The position numbers were made by a program, and so were the translations under genes. From JAPPLB01 sp965218555 (GTDB taxonomy: Bacteria > Acidobacteriota > Terriglobia > Bryobacterales > UBA6623): a DNA stretch of 64,000 nucleotides. Shown piece by piece: positions 18,143 to 26,812 of this stretch. Every line of letters begins with the position of its first letter. Positions within the stretch are counted from its first letter, which is position 1. Below the pieces are notes generated by a model that saw only the letters and a program-made list of their open reading frames with translations, had not been told where the DNA came from and searched no databases. The stretch covers positions 4,526,001-4,590,000 of the forward strand of contig OZ244625.1 of assembly GCA_965218555.1 (NCBI GenBank), written 5' to 3'.

Positions 18143-19211
18143 GGTGCAGATACCTCAGACCTTAGTGACCCAAGTCGGGTCTGTAAATCAACCCCGTTGC
18201 CTGAGCGGAACCACCGCGCACGGCGAGTATGTCAAACCGGCCTGTGGGTGTCAAGCCTCGATAGAAACGTGTCAATGCAATCTAGAACGTTCCCCTTTCT
18301 CAGCATGGGTTCATTTTGCGTTCGCCGCAGCGGAAGCTGCCCGGAGGGCGACGGGAGCTGCGGCGAACGGCGCTCGTCGTGAGGTCGATCGAGAACGGCG
18401 GTCGGTGCGCGGACACTTGCTCAGGGGCAATATTTTGCCGAACAATTCCGGGCAATTCCGGGCAATTCCGGGCAGGCAAGCAGTGACTGGGCGGCGGGCG
18501 CGGCGGTGCGGGCGGCGGTTTTTGGTGGCGCGACCCTTGCGCACCCACGGCGAACCGAACGGACATTCCGACACAGGATTTGCGAGAAAGACGCGCCCTC
18601 CCTGCGCCTGGGACGAAGCTCGTCCGTCCGCAGCGCCCGGGCATCCTGTGCGGCTGTTTTCGACAGGACGAACGCGCCACGGGCGCGGCAGCCTTGGGCA
18701 GCATGGGGGCGCCGGGCAGACCGCGGCCGGCCCGGCCGGGTCGGCCGCGGAGGGCCTTGACGGTCTCGCCGGGGTTGCCGGTGCAACCTTCGTCGGAGAC
18801 GCATGGGCGTGATCTCACCTCCTCCGCTTTTTCTTCGCGAGGGCAAGGATGCCCGCGCTCCCAGGTTCGCGCCGACGGCAAGTCGATCTGTATGATTCCC
18901 ACCCTCCTGTCGTCATGCTATGCCGGCCGGGGCGGCTAGAACAAGACTGAAGGGCTTCAGTACCTCGAGCCGAAGAGCAACGTTCTCCTTGGCTCACCAG
19001 GGGAACTTCTCACATTGCGCCGACAGCCTCGATAGAAATGTCCCCTCAAGGAAGAAGAGAGATCCAGGTTCGTGGCTGCGGGAAGGCAGGCAGGCTAATC
19101 CTTCGTGGACTTCGGCAGGTGCGGTCGGCTGTCGCCGTGCCGGCGGGTCCGGCCTCATACGAGCCTGTCCTGAGTTGATTCGCTTGGGGAGGTCAGAGTA
19201 GACTGCCCCAG
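18143..19211 (+). other. long intergenic region with short repeats
   Basis: About 1.07 kb between divergently transcribed genes. Several open frames exist but have arginine/proline/alanine-rich shadow-like translations, no domain, and no ribosome sites, so I call none. The region has three tandem 10-bp repeats (18443-18472), two copies of a CCTCGATAGAAA motif (18257-18268 and 19028-19039), and a GC-rich hairpin-prone stretch around 18835-18870 (CGCGAGGGCAAGGATGCCCGCG). It must hold the promoters of the flanking Gfo/Idh and FG-GAP/ASPIC genes. Confidence 0.5.
18443..18472 (+). repeat. three tandem 10-bp repeats
   Basis: Three perfect head-to-tail copies of CAATTCCGGG. No spacer and no further copies, so it is a microsatellite-like tandem repeat and not a CRISPR array. 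Confidence 0.9.
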
Positions 19212-20924
19212 GTGGGGAAGACGGGGCCGAAGGAGGTCGCCAAGGGATCGTCTGCGGGCCTTTGGCTTTGCCGGGCCGTCTTTCTGTTGGCCGCGCCGGC
19301 CTGTGTGGCCGGAGCAACGTTTATCGATGTCACCGACGAAGCGGGCGTTCGGTTCGTCCACGACAACGCAAAATCGGAAGAAAAATACCTGGTTGAGACG
19401 ATGGGTTCCGGTTGTGCGTTTTTGGACTACGACCAAGACGGCCGTCTGGACTTTTTTTTTGTGAACGGCGGCCGGACGCCCGCATACCGGCCCGAGAAGC
19501 TGCCGGAAAATGCGCTCTATCGGTCCAATGGCGACGGGACGTTTACGGAAGTGACCGGGCAGGCCGGCGTAGCATCCAACCGGGGCTTCGGTATGGGAGC
19601 CTTCACGGGAGACTTCGACAATGACGGCTACCCGGACTTGTACATCAGCGGTTACGGCTCGTCCACGCTGTATCACAACCATCGCGATGGGACCTTCGCT
19701 GACGTCACCAAACGGGCCGGTGTGGAGAATGAGGGAAACTGGGGCACCGCTGCCGCCTGGTTCGACTATGACAACGACGGCCACCTTGACCTGATCGTCA
19801 CCAACTATCTCGATTACGAGTACGCCGTCAATGCCTACTGCGGAGAGCGGCAGGCAGGGGCTCGGATGTATTGCCACCCGCAAAACTATGATGGAGTCCA
19901 CCCAACGCTCTACCGCAACAATGGCGACGGCACATTCGCTGATGTGAGCGAACCGGCTGGAATTACGGGTCAGAAAGCAAAGGCCCTTGGCATCGTTGCA
20001 GCCGATTTCAACAACGACGGGTGGGTAGACTTTTTCATCGCCAACGACTCGATACGCAACCTGCTCTACCTCAACAAACAAGACGGAACGTTCGAAGACG
20101 TAACACTGCTTTCGGGCACCGGCTACAGCCAGGATGGAGTCGCCGAAGCGGGGATGGGCGTTGACGCGGGTGACTTCAATGGTGACGGCCTGCTTGACAT
20201 CTTTGTCACCCATCTCGACTTCGAGCTGGACCGCCTGTATCAGAATCGAGGCGAGATGGACTTTGTCGACGCTACGCTGATTTCGGGAATAGGCCGCAAG
20301 GCCGTCCTCAACAGCGGTTTCGGCACGCGTTTTTTCGATTTCGATCTGGATGGTTGGCAGGATCTGCTGATTGTCAACGGCCATGTTCTTGACAACGTCA
20401 GCTACTACCGGCCGGCGGTGCAATACGCTGAGAAGAAGATGCTGTTCCGTAATGTTCAGGGAAAGTTCCGTAACGTGAGCGAGACACAGGGCGCCTTCTT
20501 TGCCAAACCGAGCGTGGGGCGGGGCCTAGCGCTGGGGGACTATGACAACGACGGTGACCTCGACCTGCTTGTTTCCAACAATGGTCAACCCGGTGAGCTG
20601 GTTCGGAACGATCGGGCCGACGGTCACCATTGGCTGGCGCTTTCGCTGCAAGGGGTGACGAGCAACCGGGACGGTATCGGGGCGCGCATCACGGTCGCAG
20701 CGGGAGGCCGCGCCCAGTACGCTCAAGCGATCGGCGGAACCAGTTACTTATCCAGTTCTGATCGCAGGATCTTTTTTGGCCTGGGCCGTCAAGCCAAGGC
20801 CGATCTGGTGGAGGTCGTGTGGCCGTCGGGCATCGTGGATCGACTTGAAGATGTGAACGTAGATCGGTTCTTGACGGTGAAGGAGGGCGCGGGCCGGATT
20901 CCGGGTTCCGAGCCAAGACCCTAA
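19212..20924 (+). CDS. FG-GAP repeat / ASPIC-UnbV (CRTAC1-like) exported protein
   Basis: A 570-residue protein starting with GTG. A hydrophobic export signal (residues about 15-34, GLWLCRAVFLLAAPACVAG) is followed by FIDVTDEAGVRFVHDN, then repeated FG-GAP blades with DxDxDG loops (FLDYDQDGRLDFFF, DFDNDGYPDLYIS, WFDYDNDGHLDLIV, DFNGDGLLDIFV) and the C-terminal ASPIC/UnbV domain (HWLALSLQGVTSNRDGIGAR, VVWPSGIVDRL). The stop codon overlaps the start of the TPR gene (TAATG), so the two are translated in tandem. Second of three such proteins in the window; the same N-terminal blade layout but clearly diverged. Confidence 0.88.
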   Translation: MGKTGPKEVAKGSSAGLWLCRAVFLLAAPACVAGATFIDVTDEAGVRFVHDNAKSEEKYLVETMGSGCAFLDYDQDGRLDFFFVNGGRTPAYRPEKLPENALYRSNGDGTFTEVTGQAGVASNRGFGMGAFTGDFDNDGYPDLYISGYGSSTLYHNHRDGTFADVTKRAGVENEGNWGTAAAWFDYDNDGHLDLIVTNYLDYEYAVNAYCGERQAGARMYCHPQNYDGVHPTLYRNNGDGTFADVSEPAGITGQKAKALGIVAADFNNDGWVDFFIANDSIRNLLYLNKQDGTFEDVTLLSGTGYSQDGVAEAGMGVDAGDFNGDGLLDIFVTHLDFELDRLYQNRGEMDFVDATLISGIGRKAVLNSGFGTRFFDFDLDGWQDLLIVNGHVLDNVSYYRPAVQYAEKKMLFRNVQGKFRNVSETQGAFFAKPSVGRGLALGDYDNDGDLDLLVSNNGQPGELVRNDRADGHHWLALSLQGVTSNRDGIGARITVAAGGRAQYAQAIGGTSYLSSSDRRIFFGLGRQAKADLVEVVWPSGIVDRLEDVNVDRFLTVKEGAGRIPGSEPRP

Positions 20925-21868
20925 TGAATTGGTTGCTTCTTTGTGTTCTAGCCGTCTTGAGCGCGGTTGCGCAGGCGCAGAACCCTCCACTCAGCGAGCG
21001 TCACCAAAAGGGCATGGCCCACCTCAAGCAAGCGGCCGTGTACTCTCAGGCTCAACGTGACCACGAAGCCCTGTTAGAGCTGGAAAAGGCTTATGAGCTG
21101 CTCCCGCCTTCTTACGGATTGGCCAAGCTGCTCGGCGAAGCCTACCTGAAGACGAATAACGCGCAGGCGGAGACCGTGCTTTCCAAGGCGGTTGAACTGA
21201 ATCCCGTTCCAGAAGCCTGGGAGAATCTTGCCAAGGCGCTTGCAGCAAACCGCCGTTTCGACAAGGCGATTGACACGTTCTCCGAAAAGGCAAATGCCGA
21301 ACCGAACAACACCCTGTTTCGCCTGTTGCTCGGTGAAGCCTATTGGAACCGCTCGAGGTTCCAGGACGCCTTAGAGCAGTTCCAGCTCGCCGCCGAGTTG
21401 AGCACGGACTCCGCCCGCGCCCACTTCTGGACCGGCTACGCTCAGCAGTTGCTCGGGGATTCCACTTCTGCGAAACAGTCCCTGCAAAGGGCGCTGAAAC
21501 TGGATCCCGAGCATGCTCTGGCTAACCTGAGCATGGGGCATCTTCTTGCCGATAAGGGGAAGGGGCAGGAGGCCATTCTCTTCCTCGAACGCTTTACCGA
21601 GAAGAAGCCGGATGATGTCGAAGTCCGTCTGAAACTCGCACAAGTCTACTTGGACCTGCAGCTCTTCGACAATGCTCTGGCCCAACTGAAGACAGCAGAG
21701 CGGTTGGCTCCGGATAACAAGCGGGTTTATTACTTGTTCGCACGCCTCTACAAAGCCACTGGCCGGACGGAATCGGCCAAGCACGCCCTCTCAAGGTTCA
21801 ACCAGCTCGAAACAGCCGAACTGGAGCAGAAGCGGCTGCAAAAGGCCCCCTACATCACGCCGCGATGA
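20924..21868 (+). CDS. exported TPR-repeat protein
   Basis: A 314-residue protein with signal peptide MNWLLLCVLAVLSAVAQAQ and about seven TPR repeats (for example AYLKTNNAQAETVLSKAVEL, FRLLLGEAYWNRSRFQDALE, ALANLSMGHLLADKGKGQEA). It overlaps the FG-GAP/ASPIC gene by one base and is probably its periplasmic or extracellular partner; pairs of this kind are common in Solibacter-like genomes. No catalytic domain. Confidence 0.82.
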   Translation: MNWLLLCVLAVLSAVAQAQNPPLSERHQKGMAHLKQAAVYSQAQRDHEALLELEKAYELLPPSYGLAKLLGEAYLKTNNAQAETVLSKAVELNPVPEAWENLAKALAANRRFDKAIDTFSEKANAEPNNTLFRLLLGEAYWNRSRFQDALEQFQLAAELSTDSARAHFWTGYAQQLLGDSTSAKQSLQRALKLDPEHALANLSMGHLLADKGKGQEAILFLERFTEKKPDDVEVRLKLAQVYLDLQLFDNALAQLKTAERLAPDNKRVYYLFARLYKATGRTESAKHALSRFNQLETAELEQKRLQKAPYITPR

Positions 21869-21962
21869 CTACACCCTCGTCTATGTAAAACGTTGTCGCC
21901 TGGGAGCGGTTGAAGACAGGGGGTTGACCCGTAGCCAACGCATCCCCCGGATCCCGTTCGCC

Positions 21963-23168
21963 TCAAGCCGGCCCTTCAAGCGCAGGCACCTTCAACTGCT
22001 CACCTCCCTTGAGGGCCGAGAGGTGGGCGACGATCCCGGGTACGGTCATGGCCAACGATTCGTAGACATCGATTTCAGGCTCACGCTCTTCGACGAGGGC
22101 GTTGATGAACTCCGAACAGATATAGCCGGCGCTGCCGCCGTGGCCGCCGGACTGCACGGCGAGCTGGTCACTTTTCCAGTATTCGGGAAGCTGAATCGTC
22201 TCCGGCTTGCCAAATCGAGGGTGCCACACGTCGCCATGGTAGCCCCGCTTGGCCATGTAGAACGACGCCTGGTCTCCGAACCACTGAGCCCGAACCCAGA
22301 TGCCTTCCGTGGCCGCCACGCGGAACTCGTTGCAGCGCACCATGTGGCCCTGGTCTGTTTCCATCAGCGCCACCTGATTGAAAAAGGTCTTGCCGGAAGA
22401 GCGGGCTTTGAGCTTGGCGAGCAACTGTTGGTCTGCCCAACCCAGACAGGCAACCTTGCTGATACGCTCACCGCTAACCCCCACGAGATAGGCGAGCGAA
22501 TGGGTGGGATAGTGCATCGGCTGCCATCCCTGACGCCAGCTCGCCGAGCCGTCCGGATTCCAATACAGCGACTTCTTGTTCGACAGGTATTTCTCCATGT
22601 TGAGGTCGTGGTAGTATTCAATCTCGCTGTAGAAAAGCTCGCCGAAATCACCGTTGCGGAACCGCTCGCGGGCATAGATGCAACCGCCACGGTAATAGCT
22701 CGACTCGGCCATCATGTAGCGGAGTCCGGTCTTTTCCTTCATGTCTTTCAGTTTTTCGGCATCCTCGAGCGTATGGCAGGCGGGTACGGCACAGCAAACA
22801 TGCAGGCCGCGCTCGAAGCTCATCTCAACGTGTTTCACATGAGACGGCGCGTCACTGAAGATCGCCACCGCATCAAGGTCATGACGCCGCCTCAAAAGCT
22901 CTTCGAAGGAGTTGTAGACATTGTCACATTGGTACTGCTTGCGCAGGCGGTTACGCCGCGCTTCATGCAGGTCTGTCACAGCAACGACTTCGCAATGCGG
23001 ATGCTCGTGCCAAAGAAAGGTGGCGCCGAAGCCACCTCCGACCACGGCCAGACGGATTCTCTTCTCGGAAGATGACGGGGCTTGCGAGGAAGCGGTCAGG
23101 CCTGCCTGCAGGGGCGCCGCAGACACTGCGGCGGCGGACGTACTGAGGAACTCTCTTCTCGTTTTCAT
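21963..23168 (-). CDS. Tat-exported Gfo/Idh/MocA protein (AVP variant)
   Basis: A 401-residue protein. The start at 23168 is preferred over 23234 because an AGAGAGG ribosome site precedes it and the Tat-type signal (MKTRREFLSTSAAAVSAAP) then begins at Met1. Rossmann motif VVGGGFGATFLWHEHP; the EKP position reads CAVPACHT, so the family Lys is absent. THSLAYLVGVSGERISKVACLGW is shared with the protein at 16928-18142, showing close kinship. It stands alone, convergent with the TPR gene. Likely periplasmic and sugar- or cyclitol-related by family, but catalytic competence is doubtful without the lysine. Confidence 0.85.
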   Translation of the reverse strand: MKTRREFLSTSAAAVSAAPLQAGLTASSQAPSSSEKRIRLAVVGGGFGATFLWHEHPHCEVVAVTDLHEARRNRLRKQYQCDNVYNSFEELLRRRHDLDAVAIFSDAPSHVKHVEMSFERGLHVCCAVPACHTLEDAEKLKDMKEKTGLRYMMAESSYYRGGCIYARERFRNGDFGELFYSEIEYYHDLNMEKYLSNKKSLYWNPDGSASWRQGWQPMHYPTHSLAYLVGVSGERISKVACLGWADQQLLAKLKARSSGKTFFNQVALMETDQGHMVRCNEFRVAATEGIWVRAQWFGDQASFYMAKRGYHGDVWHPRFGKPETIQLPEYWKSDQLAVQSGGHGGSAGYICSEFINALVEEREPEIDVYESLAMTVPGIVAHLSALKGGEQLKVPALEGPA

Positions 23169-23523
23169 CGCCGCTAACCTCTCTTCGGTTGTTGCTTCTT
23201 GCCGTGATTCAGTGGACTCATCTCTACGAGACATTCAAAGACCACAGCTACAAGCCATAGTACAGAAACTCTTCCCTCCAGAATATTAGTGGGATAGAAC
23301 CTTTCGCACCCGGATGGCGCCGTGGAGTAGACTGGTTGACGAAAAGATGGAGCAGACCGCTTCTCAACGAAGAATCAAATCCGAAACGAAACCCGAAATA
23401 GTCGACGAATGCATTCTGGTCGTGGCGACCTCGGCTCGAAGCGCACCCCTCTCCCGGAGTCCGGAGCGCTGAAAGCCCTTAGGGTTGACCGGGCGGCCTT
23501 ACGTCGATGTGAGGATATAGACC
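23169..23523 (+). other. intergenic region before the aminotransferase
   Basis: About 355 bases between divergent genes. It must contain both promoters. A 41-codon frame (23347-23472) is present but has no clear ribosome site or recognisable features, so it is not called. The aminotransferase ATG is preceded by GAGG at a usable distance. Nothing else seen. Confidence 0.4.
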
Positions 23524-24903
23524 ATGCGGACGAATGAACGGCAGGAAAAGCTGCTGCGACGGACTTTTCTGGACTATCAGCCGACCTCGGAGTTTCTCAA
23601 GAATCCGCTCATCATGCACAAGGCGGAGGGGTTGTATTACTGGGATGTGGAGGGGAAGCGCTACTTTGACGGTATCGGGGGCATTTTCGTCGCCACGCTG
23701 GGACATGGTCACCCGCGCATCATGGAGGCCATGGAGCGGCAGATGCGCCAGCTCAGTTTCGCGCCTCCCATGCATGGGACGGCCGATGTCACGTTGGATT
23801 TCGTTGAGAAGTTGGGCGGCGTCACACCGGGAAACCTGAACTACATCAAACCGTTCAGCGGGGGGTCAGAGTCGATCGAGGCCGCCATCAAGTTTACGAG
23901 GCAATACTTCAAACAGACCGGGCGTCCTGGCAAGTACAAGTTCATCAGCAGGTACTTCTCTTATCATGGGGCGACGTTCGGGGCCATGTCGGCCAGTGGT
24001 ACGGGCAGCCGCAAAAGCCGCTTCGAGCCGCAAATGAGCGGCTTCTTGAAGGTGTTCCCCCCGACTTTCTACCGCGATCGTTTCTCCTCCTGGGAGGAGT
24101 GCAATCGCTTCAGCGCCCAAACCATCGAAGACGTCATCGTCCATGAAGATCCGTCCACGGTTGCCGGCGTCATCCTGGAACCGGTCAGCAACACCGGCGG
24201 CGTGATCACGCCGACCCGCGAGTATTTTCAGATCGTTCGAGAGATCTGCGACCGCTACGATGTCGCGCTGATCTTCGACGAGATCATCACCGGCTACGGC
24301 AAGACAGGATCGATGTTTGCGGCGCAGACCTACGATGTCACTCCGGACATCATCTGCGGCGGCAAGGGGCTTTCAAGCGGAGCCATTCCGTTGGGAGCCA
24401 TGATTGTTCGCGAGGACATGGCCGAGGCGTTCGAGGGCGCCGCGGAAGAGGACGTTCACTTCGCGCATGGACACACGTTTGCGGGCAACCCCCTGGCTTG
24501 CGCGGTCGGTATTGCCGTGATTGACGAGATTGTTGAGAAGCAGCTTGATCGCAGGGCCGCTGTGCTGGGAGAGTACCTTGCCGTCAAGCTCCAGGGCCTC
24601 GAAGAGTTCGGGGTTGTCCGAGAGGTTCGGGGCAAGGGATTACTGCGCGGGGTGGAGCTGGTGAAAGATACCCGCACGATGGAGCCTTATCCCGAGCTCG
24701 GACTCGCGCTGAAACGTACTGCGCTCGAGAATGGTCTCATCATGCGCATCGACCCCACATGGTTTGCTGTCTCGCCCGCTCTCCTCGTGGAGGAGTCGGA
24801 TGTCGACGAGTTGTGCGAGCTCATCCGGAAGAGTCTGATGGATGCCATCGAACGGACAAAATACAGCCACGCCGTGGCGGTCCCGCTTGCAGGGCGTTCC
24901 TAA
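23524..24903 (+). CDS. class III PLP-dependent aminotransferase
   Basis: A 459-residue fold-type I aminotransferase of class III (subgroup with ornithine, 4-aminobutyrate, beta-alanine and alanine-glyoxylate aminotransferases). The PLP lysine is Lys281 in the GGKGLSSGAIPLG motif and the pyridine-binding Asp252 is in FDEIITGYGKTG; HGATFGAMSASG near 148 supplies phosphate contacts. Length fits the family. It transfers an amino group from an omega- or alpha-amino donor to a keto acid in the cytosol. Its stop overlaps by 3 bases the stop of the convergent FG-GAP/ASPIC gene. The substrate is not determined; a link to ureide or beta-amino-acid breakdown with HyuAB is possible. Confidence 0.9.
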   Translation: MRTNERQEKLLRRTFLDYQPTSEFLKNPLIMHKAEGLYYWDVEGKRYFDGIGGIFVATLGHGHPRIMEAMERQMRQLSFAPPMHGTADVTLDFVEKLGGVTPGNLNYIKPFSGGSESIEAAIKFTRQYFKQTGRPGKYKFISRYFSYHGATFGAMSASGTGSRKSRFEPQMSGFLKVFPPTFYRDRFSSWEECNRFSAQTIEDVIVHEDPSTVAGVILEPVSNTGGVITPTREYFQIVREICDRYDVALIFDEIITGYGKTGSMFAAQTYDVTPDIICGGKGLSSGAIPLGAMIVREDMAEAFEGAAEEDVHFAHGHTFAGNPLACAVGIAVIDEIVEKQLDRRAAVLGEYLAVKLQGLEEFGVVREVRGKGLLRGVELVKDTRTMEPYPELGLALKRTALENGLIMRIDPTWFAVSPALLVEESDVDELCELIRKSLMDAIERTKYSHAVAVPLAGRS

Positions 24904-26672
24904 CCAGGCCCACTGCCAGTAGTCGCGTTCTCGAGGCTCCGCTTCTGGAAGACGCCGGAACCCTCCTTGATGATGACGAGCTGGTCTGCGGCCACTTCGG
25001 GTACCTTCTCGATCGCACCGTTCGGCCATCGAATTTCCAAATCGGCCGTCGTTTCCTGACCCAGGCCGAAATGCAGGCGGCTGTCGTTTGCGGAATAGAA
25101 GCTGGTTTGGCTCGTCACGGCCTGAGCTTGCTTCCGTTCTCCGTAGCGGGCGATGACCGTTGCACCGATGGCGCTGCGGTTGGACTTCACGCCGACCAGC
25201 TTGACCTTCAACCAATGATGGACACTCTCGACGTCGTTGCGTAGCAGCGATGGTGGTTCATTGAGATTCACGATCAGGACGTCGATGTCGCCGTCATTGT
25301 CGAAGTCTCCAAAAGCACATCCGCGACTGTTATGCGCCGCCGGAATCGCCGGCCCGCCCAGGTCCATCAGTTCTTCGAATTTCCCGTCGCCCAGATTGCG
25401 GAAGATCACGCGTGGCGTCTTGTGCGGGTAATTTGGCAACACTTTTTCCACTTCGGGATAGACGCTGCCCGTCACAAAGAAGATGTCCGGCAGCCCGTTG
25501 TTATCCAGATCGACGATCCCCGCGCCCCAATTGGTGAAACGGACTTCGACACCAAGACCCGCTCGGATCGTGACGTCGTCGAAATGCGCTCGGCCGTCGT
25601 TGCGATAAAGGATGTTCGTGTCGTCGGCGAAGTGTGTTTTGAAGATGTCGAGGTTGCCATCCGAATTGTAGTCGCCCACGGCCAAGCCCATCCCGGCCTG
25701 CTCCATGCCATCTTCATTGAGGGCGACTCCGCGTTCCATCCCTTCCTCGGAAAAAGTGCCGTCGTGGTTGTTGCGAAAAAAGAAACTGGGGGTGGAGTCA
25801 CAGGCGACATAAATGTCGGTCCAGCCGTCGTTGTCGAGATCAGCGGCCACGGCGGTCATGCCGTACCCTCCCTCAGCCGCGGCGACTCCGGAATCTTCGC
25901 TTACATCCGTAAACGTGCCGTCTCCGTTGTTGTGGTAGAGAAGATGCCTGCCGGGCGGAAGGCCTCGCGGACCGCAGTTCACAGGGATCCCCTTCCAGTT
26001 GCAGGTTCCTCCTTCGCCCGGTTTCGGAACGTTCTTGATGTCAAAGACCAGGTAGTTTGAAACAAAAAGGTCGAGGCGCCCGTCGCGATCGTAGTCGATA
26101 AAAGTGCAGCCGGCCCCCCAGCGCATCTCTTCCTTCCTCAGCCCCGCTTCCCTGGTGACATCGGTGAAAGTGCCGTCGCCGTTATTGCGATACAGTACGT
26201 TTTGACCCCAGTAAGTAACGAACAAGTCCTCGTGACCGTTGTTATCGTAGTCTCCAACGCAAACGGAAGAGGCCCAGCCCGTCCGCGTTAAGCCCGCCTC
26301 GCGCGTTACATCGGTGAAGGTGCCGTCCCGGTTGTTCTTATAGAGTCGATTCGTGACTCCTTCAGGATCACCTCCAAGGCGTGTACCACTCAAAAGAAAG
26401 ATATCGAGCCAGCCGTCGTTGTCGTAGTCCAAGAAGGCGGTCCCACAGCCGATGGTTTCGAGAATATAGTCCTTGTGGTCAACGGGACCGTAAATGACCG
26501 GCGAGCGAAGACCGGCTTTATCTGCAACATCGACAAAGCTTGCATGAAAGGGAAGGCCGGAGGGTTTGCCGCGCGGAAGCGCTCTGACACCTCGTGTGGC
26601 CACCCCTTGCGACCATAGTCGGGTCGCCGAAGCTCCCAGAAGCGTCAAAAGGTTGCGGCGCGACCACAACAT
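24900..26672 (-). CDS. FG-GAP repeat / ASPIC-UnbV (CRTAC1-like) exported protein
   Basis: A 590-residue protein with a twin-arginine-like signal (MLWSRRNLLTLLGASATRLW), differing from the Sec-type signals of its two relatives. FG-GAP blades with DxDxDG loops run through the body (FLDYDNDGWLDIFLL, VGDYDNNGHEDLFV, FIDYDRDGRLDLFV, DLDNDGWTDIYV, DYNSDGNLDIFK) and the ASPIC/UnbV domain closes the protein (HWLKVKLVGVKSNRSAIGA, IRWPNGAIEKVPE). It is divergent from the CocE hydrolase at 26813, with 140 bases between the starts, the same family pair that forms an operon at 8.5-12.1 kb. A TATAGT box lies 9 bases ahead of its ATG. Confidence 0.88.
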   Translation of the reverse strand: MLWSRRNLLTLLGASATRLWSQGVATRGVRALPRGKPSGLPFHASFVDVADKAGLRSPVIYGPVDHKDYILETIGCGTAFLDYDNDGWLDIFLLSGTRLGGDPEGVTNRLYKNNRDGTFTDVTREAGLTRTGWASSVCVGDYDNNGHEDLFVTYWGQNVLYRNNGDGTFTDVTREAGLRKEEMRWGAGCTFIDYDRDGRLDLFVSNYLVFDIKNVPKPGEGGTCNWKGIPVNCGPRGLPPGRHLLYHNNGDGTFTDVSEDSGVAAAEGGYGMTAVAADLDNDGWTDIYVACDSTPSFFFRNNHDGTFSEEGMERGVALNEDGMEQAGMGLAVGDYNSDGNLDIFKTHFADDTNILYRNDGRAHFDDVTIRAGLGVEVRFTNWGAGIVDLDNNGLPDIFFVTGSVYPEVEKVLPNYPHKTPRVIFRNLGDGKFEELMDLGGPAIPAAHNSRGCAFGDFDNDGDIDVLIVNLNEPPSLLRNDVESVHHWLKVKLVGVKSNRSAIGATVIARYGERKQAQAVTSQTSFYSANDSRLHFGLGQETTADLEIRWPNGAIEKVPEVAADQLVIIKEGSGVFQKRSLENATTGSGPG

Positions 26673-26812
26673 GACCCGACACTATACCAGCGGAGAAGCC
26701 TCGGTCTGTCGCTTCTGGCCCGGGACGGAATCCTTCTTTACACGATCTTGTCCGGTGGCGGATAATCTTGAGCGTCTTTTGCGACCGCGAGTTCAAGTTC
26801 ACGAGGTCCGCG

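Noticed and set aside
18443..18472. Tandem repeat considered as a CRISPR array
   Set aside because: Units are 10 bp with no spacers and only three copies; no cas genes in the window.
18300..18902. Long minus-strand frame (200 codons) in the gap at 18.1-19.2 kb
   Set aside because: Arg/Pro/Ala-rich translation, no start signal, several equally long competing frames; typical of GC-rich noncoding DNA.
23347..23472. 41-codon frame upstream of the aminotransferase
   Set aside because: No ribosome site, no recognisable feature and it ends 51 bases ahead of the gene; insufficient support.
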